This document shows, piece after piece, positions 45,124 to 55,339 of a stretch of DNA of 64,000 nucleotides. The stretch's first letter is position 1; each line of letters opens with the position of its first letter. Under the pieces are notes generated by a model, which saw only the letters and a list, made by a program, of their open reading frames with translations, was not told where the DNA came from and made no database searches. Source of the DNA: Antedon mediterranea (Eukaryota > Echinodermata > Crinoidea > Comatulida > Antedonidae); the NCBI RefSeq assembly GCF_964355755.1, contig NC_092672.1, positions 13,510,501 through 13,574,500 of the forward strand, given 5' to 3'. Made by a program: the position numbers and the translations under genes.

Positions 45124-46899
45124 TTAAGTTTTACGTTTGACTGTTTTATCTTTAGCTTTATCCTCATTTTCGTCAAACAAATTATTCATTTCTGTTCCAT
45201 TCATATCATCTAAACACTTAGTTTTATTTACTTTGTTATCATTTACTACTGTTTTCAACATTTGTACATTAGTTTCTTTAGGCGGCTCTTCTATCGGCTT
45301 AAAGTTACTATCTTTCCCTAACAATATCATTTCGTCTTGTATTCTAACATCATTTTCTATTCTGGCTTGCTCCCTAGTTAGGACGAACATTTCTTTAGCC
45401 ATTGTTTCCCCACAATTCTGGTCCAAATCATGACCCAATAACATATCCCTCTGTAATCCTTCGATTACGGCTACAATCACTTTTCCTGTCACTATCTTAC
45501 TTTCTATAGCTACTTCAGCTAAGGGGACGGTAATATCGCCTCCTATACCTCTTAACGTAACCCATTTTCCTGGCAAGTAACATTTGTTAGGCACTAGACT
45601 TTCCTTAACAGCTGACTGGGTACATCCCGAGTCTCTAAGCATAGTTATATCCTGTCCTTCTAATTTTCCTGGTATTATACACTTCTCCATTTTATTTTCT
45701 ACACTATCCATAACTACTTGGGGTCTATCTGATTTTATTCCTTCACATCTTAAGCCATCTTTCACATTCGGGCCCTTCTTAGTGTCACTAGTCTTTCCTT
45801 TTGCTACCATCTTAGGACAATCCCCTATTTTATGTCCCTTCTCCTTACAATTAAAGCATAGGCCATTAATCCATTCATTTGAAGGTTCTCTCTGTTGGAA
45901 ATTTCTACCATAGTTATGGAATTTGCCTCCCCTTCCGCGATACCTATTGTATCCTTGCTGCCTAGCTCCAGGGTTATTCTGAGTCGTACTATTCTTAGGT
46001 TTACTATTTTCTTGGCCCTTATAATACGTAGGCTTATTTTCAGAATTTACGGCATTCCAATAGCCACGGCCACCTCTATTAGCTATATAATCATCGGCTA
46101 TCATAGCCATATCATAGCTCTTATTTACTTGTTTATCTCTAAGATAAAGCCTCAGATCTTCAGGCATTTTATCAAGTGCCTGTTCCATTATAATCATTTC
46201 AATAATGCCTGCAGCATCATCTTCTTTTACATTAGCACATTTCATCCAACATTTTAAATAATGGGAGAGCTCATTCAGCCATTCCCTGATGGACATATCT
46301 TTAACTCTGTTTGAATTTCTAAATTTAAATCTGTAGGTCTCTGCGGACACATCATACTTTTCTAAGATTGCCTTCTTTAAGGTATCATAATCTACACATT
46401 CTTTTACGGTTAAGGATGCATATGCTGTCCTAGCTTTACCAGACAGTTCAGGTGCTAACCTAGCGGACCACGTATTCTTATCCCAACCTGTGGCTTCTGC
46501 CAAGTGTTCAAATGTTCTAAAATATATATCAATATCATCTGATTCCTTCAAAGTAGGAACCTTTACCTTCATTTCATCTACTATATTCCTAGCATTACTG
46601 TAGCTAGACCTATTTTCTAATTCCATCATTTTCACTCTTTCTTGTGATTCAATTTTTCTTTGCTCTATATCTGCTTCTATTTTCTTTTGCTCTATATCTG
46701 CTTCTAATCTTAATTGGTATTCTAACTTTTTGTTTTCGGCCTCGAACTTCATTCGAAAATATTCGAGCATCATATCTTTAGGCATACCGCCGGGTATTTC
46801 GGGCAAATCAATATCCCTAGCCATGTTATCATACATTTCATTGACTTGGTCAACCTCTTCTTGGTCAACCATATCTTCCCTAGTATCTTTGTCTGACAA
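45124..46899 (-). CDS. gag: gag with SCAN-like capsid, zinc knuckle and protease
   Basis: 591 codons from ATG to TAA. Residues about 60-110 are Glu/Lys-rich with repeated ADIEQ(K/R)KIE and predicted coiled coil. Around 200-280 IREWLNELSHYLKCWMK and EMIIMEQALDKMPEDLRLYL match the pattern of the vertebrate SCAN domain, which is known to derive from a Gmr1-like capsid. A CCHC knuckle CFNCKEKGHKIGDC is followed by a protease-like LRDSGCTQSAV, using DSG as the active-site triad. TAA at 45124-45126 is followed in frame by pol. Gag would package the RNA; protease cleaves the polyprotein. Confidence 0.9.
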   Translation of the reverse strand: MSDKDTREDMVDQEEVDQVNEMYDNMARDIDLPEIPGGMPKDMMLEYFRMKFEAENKKLEYQLRLEADIEQKKIEADIEQRKIESQERVKMMELENRSSYSNARNIVDEMKVKVPTLKESDDIDIYFRTFEHLAEATGWDKNTWSARLAPELSGKARTAYASLTVKECVDYDTLKKAILEKYDVSAETYRFKFRNSNRVKDMSIREWLNELSHYLKCWMKCANVKEDDAAGIIEMIIMEQALDKMPEDLRLYLRDKQVNKSYDMAMIADDYIANRGGRGYWNAVNSENKPTYYKGQENSKPKNSTTQNNPGARQQGYNRYRGRGGKFHNYGRNFQQREPSNEWINGLCFNCKEKGHKIGDCPKMVAKGKTSDTKKGPNVKDGLRCEGIKSDRPQVVMDSVENKMEKCIIPGKLEGQDITMLRDSGCTQSAVKESLVPNKCYLPGKWVTLRGIGGDITVPLAEVAIESKIVTGKVIVAVIEGLQRDMLLGHDLDQNCGETMAKEMFVLTREQARIENDVRIQDEMILLGKDSNFKPIEEPPKETNVQMLKTVVNDNKVNKTKCLDDMNGTEMNNLFDENEDKAKDKTVKRKT

Positions 46900-47460
46900 T
46901 GGACATAGTCTTATCTATATTTTTACCCGATCTTAAAGTTGTCATGCTAATAACAATTTTACTAATGAAATCTGTAAACTTATGTTCCTATACAAAATAT
47001 GTTATAAAAGTATTTGTATTACCTTGATTAATATGAAATCCACATAAATTCTTAAATGCAATACAATATAAGACATTAATTTACTTCAAAGTCACAAACA
47101 ACGTTCCAAGTTCGCTCCGTACAAAAATTTACTTTCGAAATAAAAAATAGTTTACAAAGTCAGCTTTACAAATCTTCTCCAAATTACTGGGCTTCCTTCT
47201 GTTACTTCAGTCTTCTTCTTTCAAATCTCGGTGAATATATCTCTCCGATGAATATCCAGCAGTCTTGAGTAGGTACCTTGAGCTCAACAGTACTTCTTCT
47301 TCGTTGTAATATCCAAACAACGCACGGTATAAAAACTGTCAGGAATCCAGATCTTCGTAACCATTTAACTTTTTGGTTACTGATTTAACAGGCCCGTAGA
47401 GTAGGCACTGTCACTTCTTCTTCTTCTTCTTCTTGATACTTAAATCATGTAAACAAAAAT

Positions 47461-47477
47461 TTTCACCGCTGCCACCA
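47461..47477 (-). promoter_or_regulatory. primer binding site
   Basis: Minus-strand TGGTGGCAGCGGTGAAA begins immediately after the 5' LTR end (..CACTACA). TGG matches the CCA end of a tRNA; I could not assign the tRNA. Confidence 0.6.
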
Positions 47478-47929
47478 TGTAGTGAATTTATCTTTTAGTT
47501 GGTTCCGAGCTTTCTCAGGCGTATATCCACTCGACGTACACAGCTGTCGTTCCGAGCTTTCTCGGGCGTATATATTTCCACGCGACGTACACAGCTGTCA
47601 CTGAATAATAACTCATACAAAAAGTATAATTAACTCAACTAGAACTTTTATTCCTTGTAATTCGATTAATACATCTTTCTACCACTACCAGTCAAGCCTT
47701 ATTATATTCTTTATCATCTTTCCGTTTATCTACTCTGATCTTATTCTCTCTTCTCTCTTACTAACTATTACATTCTACTTTTATACAAGATATGCAAATT
47801 TTAGGCTTCAGAGGAGGATAACATTTTCCCTCCGAAATTTACACGATTTTGATTGGCTAATAATAAGGCGGACGTGGACTAAAGCATCCTTCTCTAATCA
47901 CAGAGAATCACAACATCAATAATATGACA
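47478..47929 (-). repeat. 5' LTR (452 bp)
   Basis: Read on the minus strand it starts TGTCATATTATTGATG and ends TAAATTCACTACA. It lacks the 32-bp duplication of the other LTR. It should hold the promoter of the element; no TATA box was assigned. Confidence 0.9.
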
Positions 47930-49407
47930 ACTAGTTTTCATCAAATTTAAAATGCGAGTTAATTACTGTGAAGTAATAATAAATGTATTAATATTAGTAT
48001 TAATTACTGTGTGTTGGTTGTGTTAAAATGGAACATTTATTTTTATGAAAGAAGAACAAGTGTAGTATATCTATAACCGATCGGCCAACGTACGGACGCA
48101 CGGCGGTCGTCGTCTGTTTGTGTGAAATGGCCTCCGGCTAGGCCTAGCTAGCTTGCTAAAAAGGTAGGGTTACCCGCGTACCTACCGACAGTTTAATTTT
48201 AAAATATGTGGTACGCCTTACTTATAGGCCTACTTAGTAGTAGTACTGTATGATAATCCATACTGTGTACAAGCGTTAAATACGATGTACATGGCGTGAA
48301 AATGTGAAATAATGTGGTATAGCCTAGCTAGGTGACAGAAGGATATTTTCTCGATACGACAGTGCCGTGAAGCTGCTGTTTACCCACGTGTGTGTATCGC
48401 GCAGTACAACTCTACTGTCTGAACTATGTTTGTTTACTAATACTAGGCTATATAATGAACGATGTTTCGTTTTAAAATTGCGTTTAAATGAAACATTACA
48501 CTTATTTAGTACTATGGGATAATATGAATTGTTTAAATACTGTAAATGTCAAAATAGTAGAATAAAAATACGATATTATTTTTGTTCCAACGGAAATCGA
48601 GACGGATCACTCCATTTGTAATTCATTCGCCCAGTGTGTTTATATCCACGTGTTTATGATCCGCGGATGGATACTCTCTCTGAACTAGGTACTTTTATGT
48701 TTTGATTTTAACCTTCAATTTAGTGAAGTTCAACTTTTATTAAATAAAGTCTTGCATATTTCCTAACCCTAAAATTGATTTTTATTTATAACTAAAATAA
48801 CATTTATTTAAATACTATCTAATTTATTATCGCGCATGACTAAAAAAAACCAAAACAACAAGATCAGGCAAGCGCATGTTATGCATGGAGGTATTATACC
48901 ATGTGTTATTTGTCCTCCGATCCTCCTCCTGCAGTCTGCTGATGACGATGTTCTAAACGACCTGTAACTTGACCCCAAACCTGGATATTTTTTGTTTAAA
49001 TGAAACATACTGAGTACTGTATTAATTACTTATAAAAAATTAACTTGCAATTTTAGGCCTACTACTAATACTATTGCTATGGAAGGTAGTCATAATAACG
49101 GCCCGTCATCAATTCATTTTGTACACTACTGCCTGGCCGGCGATGGTGAATGTACAGCAGTCAGCAGTAGCCTAGGCTAGGCCTAGTTAATTAGACTTTT
49201 CGCGTCTAGCCTAGGCTTTGAGCAATTTTAATTGCTATTTTCTTTAGAAAAATTTGAATTTCAAGTATGTTTAATAATGATTATGATATTATTGTATTGG
49301 CGAAACAATCGTATCATTTCTATTTATTCGAACCTTTCGTAGCCTGCTTAGCCGTCGACGATGTACTTGTACACAGTTGAGTTTGGGGAATTCCCACACA
49401 CAGTTGA
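47930..49407. other. no gene seen; interior of disrupted element
   Basis: AT-rich DNA with a few TAGGCCTAG words. A minus-strand frame at 48808-49008 has no family match. Together with 41640-41726 it may be the interior of the element bounded by CTACGCGTAG repeats. Confidence 0.35.
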
Positions 49408-50223
49408 TCACAACGTAGGCTACGAATGCTACGCGTAGCCTACGCATTACGAATGCTACGCCACGCAACCGCCACGCACCCGTCGCGCGTAGACTACGTT
49501 ACCTACGCGTGGCAAATGTTGCAGTAGTTTTTATCTGTACTGTAAGGCTCCTAGTCAAAATGTGAAATTGGGCCTAGAAAATATTACGTTTAACTAGAAT
49601 TTAATTCGTCACTTTGACGAATTATAGTGATCATTTTTATCATTTTATTGACATTAATATTTTGTAAACATGCACGCATGTTAACATATTTATCGGAAAA
49701 TGTTGATGTATGCCATCCTATTATACGCCTAGCCTATAGACACACAAAATCTGTACAGAAAGAAATAAAGCGGAATAAGATTTCATACAATAACAATAGG
49801 TCATTTTATTCTAAATCACAACGTAGGCTACGAATGCTACGCGTAGCCTACGCATTACGAATGCTACGCCACGCAACCGCCACGCACCCGTCACGCGTAG
49901 ACTACGTTACCTACGCGTGGCAAATGTTGCAGTAGTTTTTATCTGTACTGTAAGGCTCCTAGTCAAAATGTGAAATTGGGCCTAGAAAATATTACGTTTA
50001 ACTAGAATTTAATTCGTCACTTTGACGAATTATAGTGATCATTTTTATCATTTTATTGACATTAATATTTTGTAAACATGCACGCATGTTAACATATTTA
50101 TCGGAAAATGTTGATGTATGCCATCCTATTATACGCCTAGCCTATAGACACACAAAATCTGTACAGAAAGAAATAAAGCGGAATAAGATTTCATACAATA
50201 ACAATAGGTCATTTTATTCTAAA
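49408..50223. repeat. 408-bp recent tandem duplication
   Basis: 49408-49815 and 49816-50223 are nearly identical; one visible change is CCCGTCGCGCG versus CCCGTCACGCG. Each copy starts with the CTACGCGTAG palindrome cluster and ends ATAGGTCATTTTATTCTAAAT. A shared reading frame is a consequence of the duplication. Confidence 0.9.
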
Positions 50224-50970
50224 TGATCACCTAATTAATAAATAGTCTGCCTAGGCCTACAGTAGCTCTAAACTAAAAATAGCCTAGTAGGCCTAGGCCT
50301 ACCTACCTACAGTAGTTGCACCATAATGTAGCACAATACATATTTACACAATATGTTCTAAATAAAACACATTTCACATTGATAGAACACTATTAATAAT
50401 AATAATAAAATGTAAAAGAAATAAAAAATCATTTATATGCAGTTGATTATATATTGCTAACATTAACAAGGCAAATGGATTTTAACAATGTATGATGGGC
50501 CACTAAGACCAAATAATATTATTGTTATTCCAAACTAATCCTATGTCACAGAATTTGATCACAAAGTTTTCAGCAAATTTGCATTTAGAGTCATTCATTC
50601 ATTCATTCATTCTTTAATTAGCCTTTAAAATCGAAATAAAACAAGACAGGTGGAAATCCAAGGAGGCAAAGATAAGCAAAAGCAGTTGAAATCGCTGTAG
50701 CTCACAGGTTTGCTTATCCATGCTTAGTAGAGACATAACATTTTGTAGGCCTTAATAATAGTGATAAAACCCATGAATGTACACACAAAAATATTCAATG
50801 TATTCTTGAATTAAAAATAATAATAATAATAAGCCGATGGAGATGGATGGACATGTTAACTAATATATACAGAATAATCAAAAAGAGAGAAACTAAATTG
50901 TAACTGACCATTGTTTAAAAAGAATAAAAATTCAATTTCGGTAGGTACAAAAAGCAAATAACTGTGAAAC
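50224..50970. other. no gene seen; microsatellite
   Basis: Includes a (CATT)n run near 50593-50611 and AAT runs at 50396-50408 and 50814-50831. No coding frame of note. Confidence 0.4.
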
Positions 50971-50975
50971 AATAC

Positions 50976-51107
50976 CTTCTTTGCCAACCACGGTGAAATG
51001 TGTGGGTTGTTCCACCTCGAGGCAATGTTTGTGGGCAACACGAACACATGCCCCGTATCGTGCAAGTTTCTTTGGAAGGCAATTAAGCCCAGATAGGCAT
51101 TTATGAT
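50976..51107 (-). CDS. orphan Cys-rich exon candidate
   Basis: Acceptor TTTCTATAG and donor GTATTG enclose 132 bp, phase 1-1, all open: HKCLSGLNCLPKKLARYGAC then VRVAHKHCLEVEQPTHFTVV. Cys/His spacing could be a small zinc-binding unit. The 1-1 phase and AT start resemble the exons at 62.7-63.1 kb. No neighbouring exon could be linked. Confidence 0.35.
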
Positions 51108-51205
51108 CTATAGAAATAAATAGTAAATGTTAAATATCCTTAAAAAAGATCCTGAGCGAGAATTTAACCAAGAATCTCAACTGTGTAAGGATATATAACC
51201 AAAAA

Positions 51206-51355
51206 TAGCCTAATCACACTCGAGGGGAAATAGCCTAATCACACTCGAGGGGAAATAGCCTAATCACACTCGAGGGGAAATAGCCTAATCACACTCGAGG
51301 GGAAATAGCCTAATCACACTCGAGGGGAAATAGCCTAATCACACTCGAGGGAAAA
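51206..51355. repeat. 25-bp minisatellite, six copies
   Basis: TAGCCTAATCACACTCGAGG plus GGAAA repeats without change at 51206, 51231, 51256, 51281, 51306 and 51331. It is head to tail with no spacers. Confidence 0.95.
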
Positions 51356-51430
51356 TAATATGTAGGTGAATTATACTTTAGGTATGCACTTTCTTTCTAG
51401 TTTAAAATGTTTTTGAAAATTATTATAAAA

Positions 51431-51468
51431 CTAGATGGCACGCTCGCTTCGCTCGCGTACCATCTAGG
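51431..51468. repeat. short hairpin CTAGATGG...CCATCTAG
   Basis: CTAGATGGCACGC pairs with GCGTACCATCTAG across TCGCTTCGCTC. Such a unit is common in repeats of invertebrate genomes; function unknown. Confidence 0.55.
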
Positions 51469-51738
51469 GGTGCTCACAGATGGTTCTCGAATACAGTAGA
51501 ATCCACGGACGGGGACTTTTTTGGGACACTAAACAAAAACGGAAGTGTCCCCCTAATTGGGGTATTCAGAAATAGAGACAACAAAACCAATACTGGATTC
51601 CATAAAGGACAATTAATTTATGTGGATTAAAGAAATTAGGGAGAAATGGAAATGTATTTACGGGAATTGGGCGGCGGCACGTGGTGGTGGTGATGGAACC
51701 GCAGTAATAAAGTTGATTGTATTTATATATTATAAGAA

Positions 51739-51976
51739 GGAAGGTGAGTCCCGTGTTCTCTGAACGTAGGGGAATGAGCTGTTAGGAGCTCATTGTACTA
51801 AGCCTCGGCATTATGTGGTAGGGTGGCCAGTTCCTTTCCACGCCGCCTTTTTTCTCCCTAGTATTTTCAACCAGGTACTCATTTACAGCTGAGTGTACTG
51901 GGAGTTGTCGGGAATTGAACCCGGGTCTATCTGTATGACAGTCAAGTGTCCTAACCACTCGACTATCCAACTTCTT
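51739..51976 (-). mobile_element. tRNA-derived SINE with target duplication
   Basis: ATTATAAGAA occurs at 51729-51738 and 51977-51986, a perfect 10-bp target duplication. The head at the high-coordinate end is tRNA-like: A box TAGTCGAGTGG, anticodon-loop-like CTGTCAT (GTC, Asp-like), B box GGGTTCAATTCCC. Stems pair imperfectly, so it is a SINE head and not a working tRNA. The body includes GGAACTGGCCACCCTACCAC and ends near GGACTCACCTTCC. Confidence 0.8.
51900..51974 (-). tRNA. tRNA-Asp-like SINE head (not a functional tRNA)
   Basis: Pol III A and B boxes are recognisable and the loop reads CTGTCAT. The acceptor and anticodon stems have mismatches. It is listed because scanners may report it as a tRNA. 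Confidence 0.4.
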
Positions 51977-52678
51977 ATTATAAGAACCAAACTAAATAAA
52001 TAGACCTAGACATTCTGCGAAATGGAAATCGGAAATGCAAGCTCCTATTCAGTGAAAAATTAAACTGTAGTCTACCTAAATATTTAGGGCAAATCATCGG
52101 TTGTGGTGTTGAAATTCCTGTAAACATTTGTGTGAACCAAACTGGGTCGAATTTCTGTCATGAGTACTGATTTGTTGGCCTGTGATTTATGACGCCTAAG
52201 GGATCTATCTAGACTTATTTTTTAGAATAATGTACGTACCTGTCAGATACAATTGTCTTGTGTCGTATAATAAATAAGTACTGTAATAGTTACTGAAGTT
52301 ACTATTACAATCTCGTCAATGAAAACACGAAAATGTATATGCGCTTACTTATGAAAACGTATACAGTATTATACTCAGTTATTGAAACAGTAGGTTTAAA
52401 AAAGTTTCGTTTGTCTGTAAAATGATGTAATCAAGCTGTTTACATGAGTCTTAATTTATAAGCACATAAACTTACATAGAAAGTAGGGTATCATAAATTT
52501 GGCCTTAGCACTCGGGGGAGTGGCTAAGATGAAGTCCGTGGGACTACTAAATATAAATTGTAATGAACCTCGAGGGACATAAATAGGAATATTTCATGTT
52601 TCATTATCAATGTATAATAAATGGAAACTGTTTACCGATTCAAATAATAGAAATTGGTTTTTAACATTTTCCGAACCT

Positions 52679-53800
52679 ATTGCAAGTTTATTCTCAAAGG
52701 GCCCATATATTTACCTACCGTATGTGTTAAACCAAGGGCTCATAAATTTACCTACAGTACTTGTGTTAAACCAAACTCTGGCAGACTGAGAGATTGGGAT
52801 GTTCCATTCATCGCAAATCAATACATTTGTATACGGTAATCGTATATTAAATCTATCAAAATAGTATTTTTTAAAGAAAATCGGCCTGTCTTCAACATTA
52901 TGATGGTGTACTCTAGCAATCTATCAAAATAGTATTTTTTAAAGAAAATCGGCCTGTCTTCAACATTATGATGGTGTACTCTAGCTGTTCAACCGGTTTT
53001 CAGCTATTAAAAACAATTATCGTAGGAGGAGATAGGAAAATGCGAAGCCTCCTCGCTATGTAACATTAGGGTTGAGGGATGGGAAAGCGGATAGGTACAA
53101 AGAGGAACAATTTTTAAATATATTCTTTATCCACTGAGTAACGAAATATTTTGTTCATGTTTTATAGGCCTATAAATAATATACCTCTAAATACAGTAGG
53201 CCTAAAACATTTGCGATTTAATACTTTGTTAAAACTGTCACTGTCATAATCGATTGAAATATTAAAGTACATGTCACGATACACCACTACGACGTTTATA
53301 TTTTTGGTAATTATTAATTAATACAAACGTTGAGAATGAACTGTCAGTATAAAGTTTATTTGTATATCTAACAGTAGAGCCTATCCACAGTCTCAGTAAT
53401 AAAGTTTATTTGTATATATTTTTATATTACATCTAACAGTACGAACATTCACAGTAAGAAATGTTCGATTCAAATGAAAAATAGTTAATAGGTATTTACA
53501 GTATTGTCAAAGTATTGCAAGTTTATTCTCAAAGGGCCCATATATTTACCTACCGTATGTGTTAAACCAAGGGCTCGTAAATTTACCTACAGTACTTGTG
53601 TTAAACCAAACTCTGGCAGACTGAGAGATTGGGATGTTCCATTCATCGCAAATCAATACATTTGTATAATCGTATATTAAATCTATCAAAATAGTATTTT
53701 TTAAAGAAAATCGGCCTGTCTTCAACATTATGATGGTGTACTCTAGCTGTTCAACCGGTTTTCAGCTATTAAAAACAATTATCGTAGGAGGAGATAGAAA
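52679..53800. repeat. direct repeats about 840 bp apart with nested 68-bp duplication
   Basis: GCAAGTTTATTCTCAAAGGG begins at about 52682 and 53517 and both copies run about 300 bp to CTCTAGCTGTTCAACCGG. The first copy has an internal tandem duplication of about 68 bp (AATCTATCAAAATAG to TGTACTCTAGC, 52850-52985) that the second lacks. Reading frames at 52654-52839 and 53546-53728 are shadows of it. Confidence 0.85.
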
Positions 53801-53819
53801 AATGCAAAGCCTCCTCGCA

Positions 53820-54190
53820 TTTTTTTGGCGGGTATTTTTCAAGATGGACATCCATTAGACAGTGTATACCACGATCGGAAAACACCCCTATTTGGGGCAA
53901 ATCGTTGAACCTAAATTCGTTTTAATCGTCAATAACTAATTATCTAACTCAATTTAATTAGTAAACAGGGTTACATCAGGCGGTTAAAATCAGTACCGAA
54001 AGTACGAACCAACTTTACATACCATCGAGTGAAAATTCTAGAAGTAAGGCGCGATTTACCGAATTTTGCCCTTACGTAAATTTATATATAGATGAGTGAA
54101 TTGGCTGCTGTAGATAGGTGATTATTTGTGGTGTAAAAAAAATAATTTAGTAATGCTTTTTGGCATGTATTTAATATTAATTTAAGAAAT
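53820..54190. other. no gene seen
   Basis: No recognisable continuation of the C48 peptidase-like exon (His, Asp and Cys motifs) is present here. Confidence 0.4.
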
Positions 54191-54203
54191 AGCACATTTT
54201 TAC

Positions 54204-54750
54204 CGCATCATTAATCCACCGTGGACTAATCAGTGTCTTCAAATCTTGACTGTTGATGCTGAATTTTGGCAATTTCAGCCACTCATTTTCTTTTAGTTTA
54301 TTAATGCTTTCCTTCAGCTGATTGATTTCAGTATTTCTTGTTCGTAAAAAGCCAGTTAACACTGACATATAATGAAAATAATAAATAATCCAATGTTGTT
54401 ATTAAGTTCAATATCAGGGCTAGATTTTGTATTAACCTGGCATGTAATACTTAATTTCAATGGGGTCCTTTAAAAAACAGCATAGACTTACAGCATTACC
54501 CTAGAATATAGCATTTGTTATAATAGCATAAATAGTATTGTTGTAATGGCATAAACAAAGTTTGTTTAAGTTAGTTAAGTTACCTCAATAACATAATTGT
54601 TAACCTACCTAGCGTCAAGTTTGTTTGAAACTGTGTTGATTTTTTATTGTCTTCATTTTGTTTTTCTTTCTCATTCATGTTTTCTTCTTCATCTTTTTCC
54701 TTAATATCCTTATTTTCTTCATCTTGTCCTTCATTTATTTCATTCTTGTC
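54204..54750 (-). CDS. C48 (Ulp1/SENP-like) peptidase, N-terminal exons
   Basis: Exon 54750-54609 (142 bp, after TTTTATAG, before GTAGGT) encodes a Glu/Lys-rich stretch, DKNEINEGQDEENKDIKEKD and on. It joins in phase (CTA G|TG) to exon 54361-54204, which reads KLPKFSINSQDLKTLISPRW then INDA. The last part is the entry motif of Ulp1-type cysteine proteases (DL..L....W.ND), which remove SUMO-like modifiers or are carried by transposons. The catalytic His-Asp-Cys core is absent downstream. It may be a truncated, transposon-borne copy. Confidence 0.45.
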
Positions 54751-55129
54751 CTATAAAACAAATTCATTCATTTACATAATACATTTCCACACAATAAACA
54801 ATAACATTTTGTTATTAGAAAACTGTAAATCATCCTCAGAAATTGTAAATTAAGCGCTTGCTAATGTTGTGTTTTAATGAGGATAATATAGTGTTGTATT
54901 AAATAAAACAATATGATATAATGTTATTTATCATTAAAATACTTATTTATAATTTATTTGGTTAAAAAAATTGAATTATTCTTTGAGGACCTTGTTCGTT
55001 TAAACAAAATTTATAATAAGTATGACCCTCTTTTAAAAATAAATCTTTTGGTTTTTTTTTCATTTTAATTTAATCCTAAGAGGAATAATACTTTTAAAAA
55101 TGTCTAAAATGATGAATGATCTTATCTAT

Positions 55130-55333
55130 TTAATAGTTTGATAGTTTAATAGTTTGTCTAACGTTACAATTCTGCTTTGTTAATTCAGCTGACAAAAAGA
55201 AGTCTTCTCTGTCACACTTGCACTCGGTATTTAATTGAAAGTTGACTTTCTGTTTGCCATCCTTCCTTCTCTTCGTTTCCTTTGGTTGAAAATGATTAGT
55301 CATATCCATCAAATACCATGTCAGCTTGGCCAT
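55130..55333 (-). CDS. hypothetical ORF
   Basis: 67 codons from ATG with a CKC...(TECKCDREDFFL) pair of cysteines and a basic centre (KETKRRKDGKQK). No family recognised and no clear splice link to the C48-like exons. Might be part of the same relic. Confidence 0.2.
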   Translation of the reverse strand: MAKLTWYLMDMTNHFQPKETKRRKDGKQKVNFQLNTECKCDREDFFLSAELTKQNCNVRQTIKLSNY

Positions 55334-55339
55334 ACTTGT

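Larger units (their letters stand above)
41727..47929 (-). mobile_element. Gmr1-like Ty3/gypsy LTR retrotransposon, nearly intact
   Basis: Two near-identical LTRs (TGTAGTG...ATGACA on the plus strand, so TG..CA ends) enclose gag and pol on the minus strand. ACTAG occurs on both sides (41722-41726 and 47930-47934), a 5-bp target duplication. A PBS-like TGGTGGCAGCGGTG adjoins the 5' LTR and a purine-rich CAGGGGAA adjoins the 3' LTR. Domain order is gag, protease, integrase, RT, RNase H. Integrase ahead of RT is the hallmark of the Gmr1 group, unlike other Ty3/gypsy elements. Confidence 0.92.

Noticed and set aside
45137-46257. Plus-strand frames of 98-120 codons opposite gag
   Set aside because: Shadow frames of the gag gene; no independent domain.
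51206-51355. CRISPR-like array
   Set aside because: Units are contiguous with no spacers, and the DNA is animal.
51900-51974. Functional tRNA-Asp gene
   Set aside because: Acceptor and anticodon stems do not pair properly and it sits inside a SINE with target duplications.
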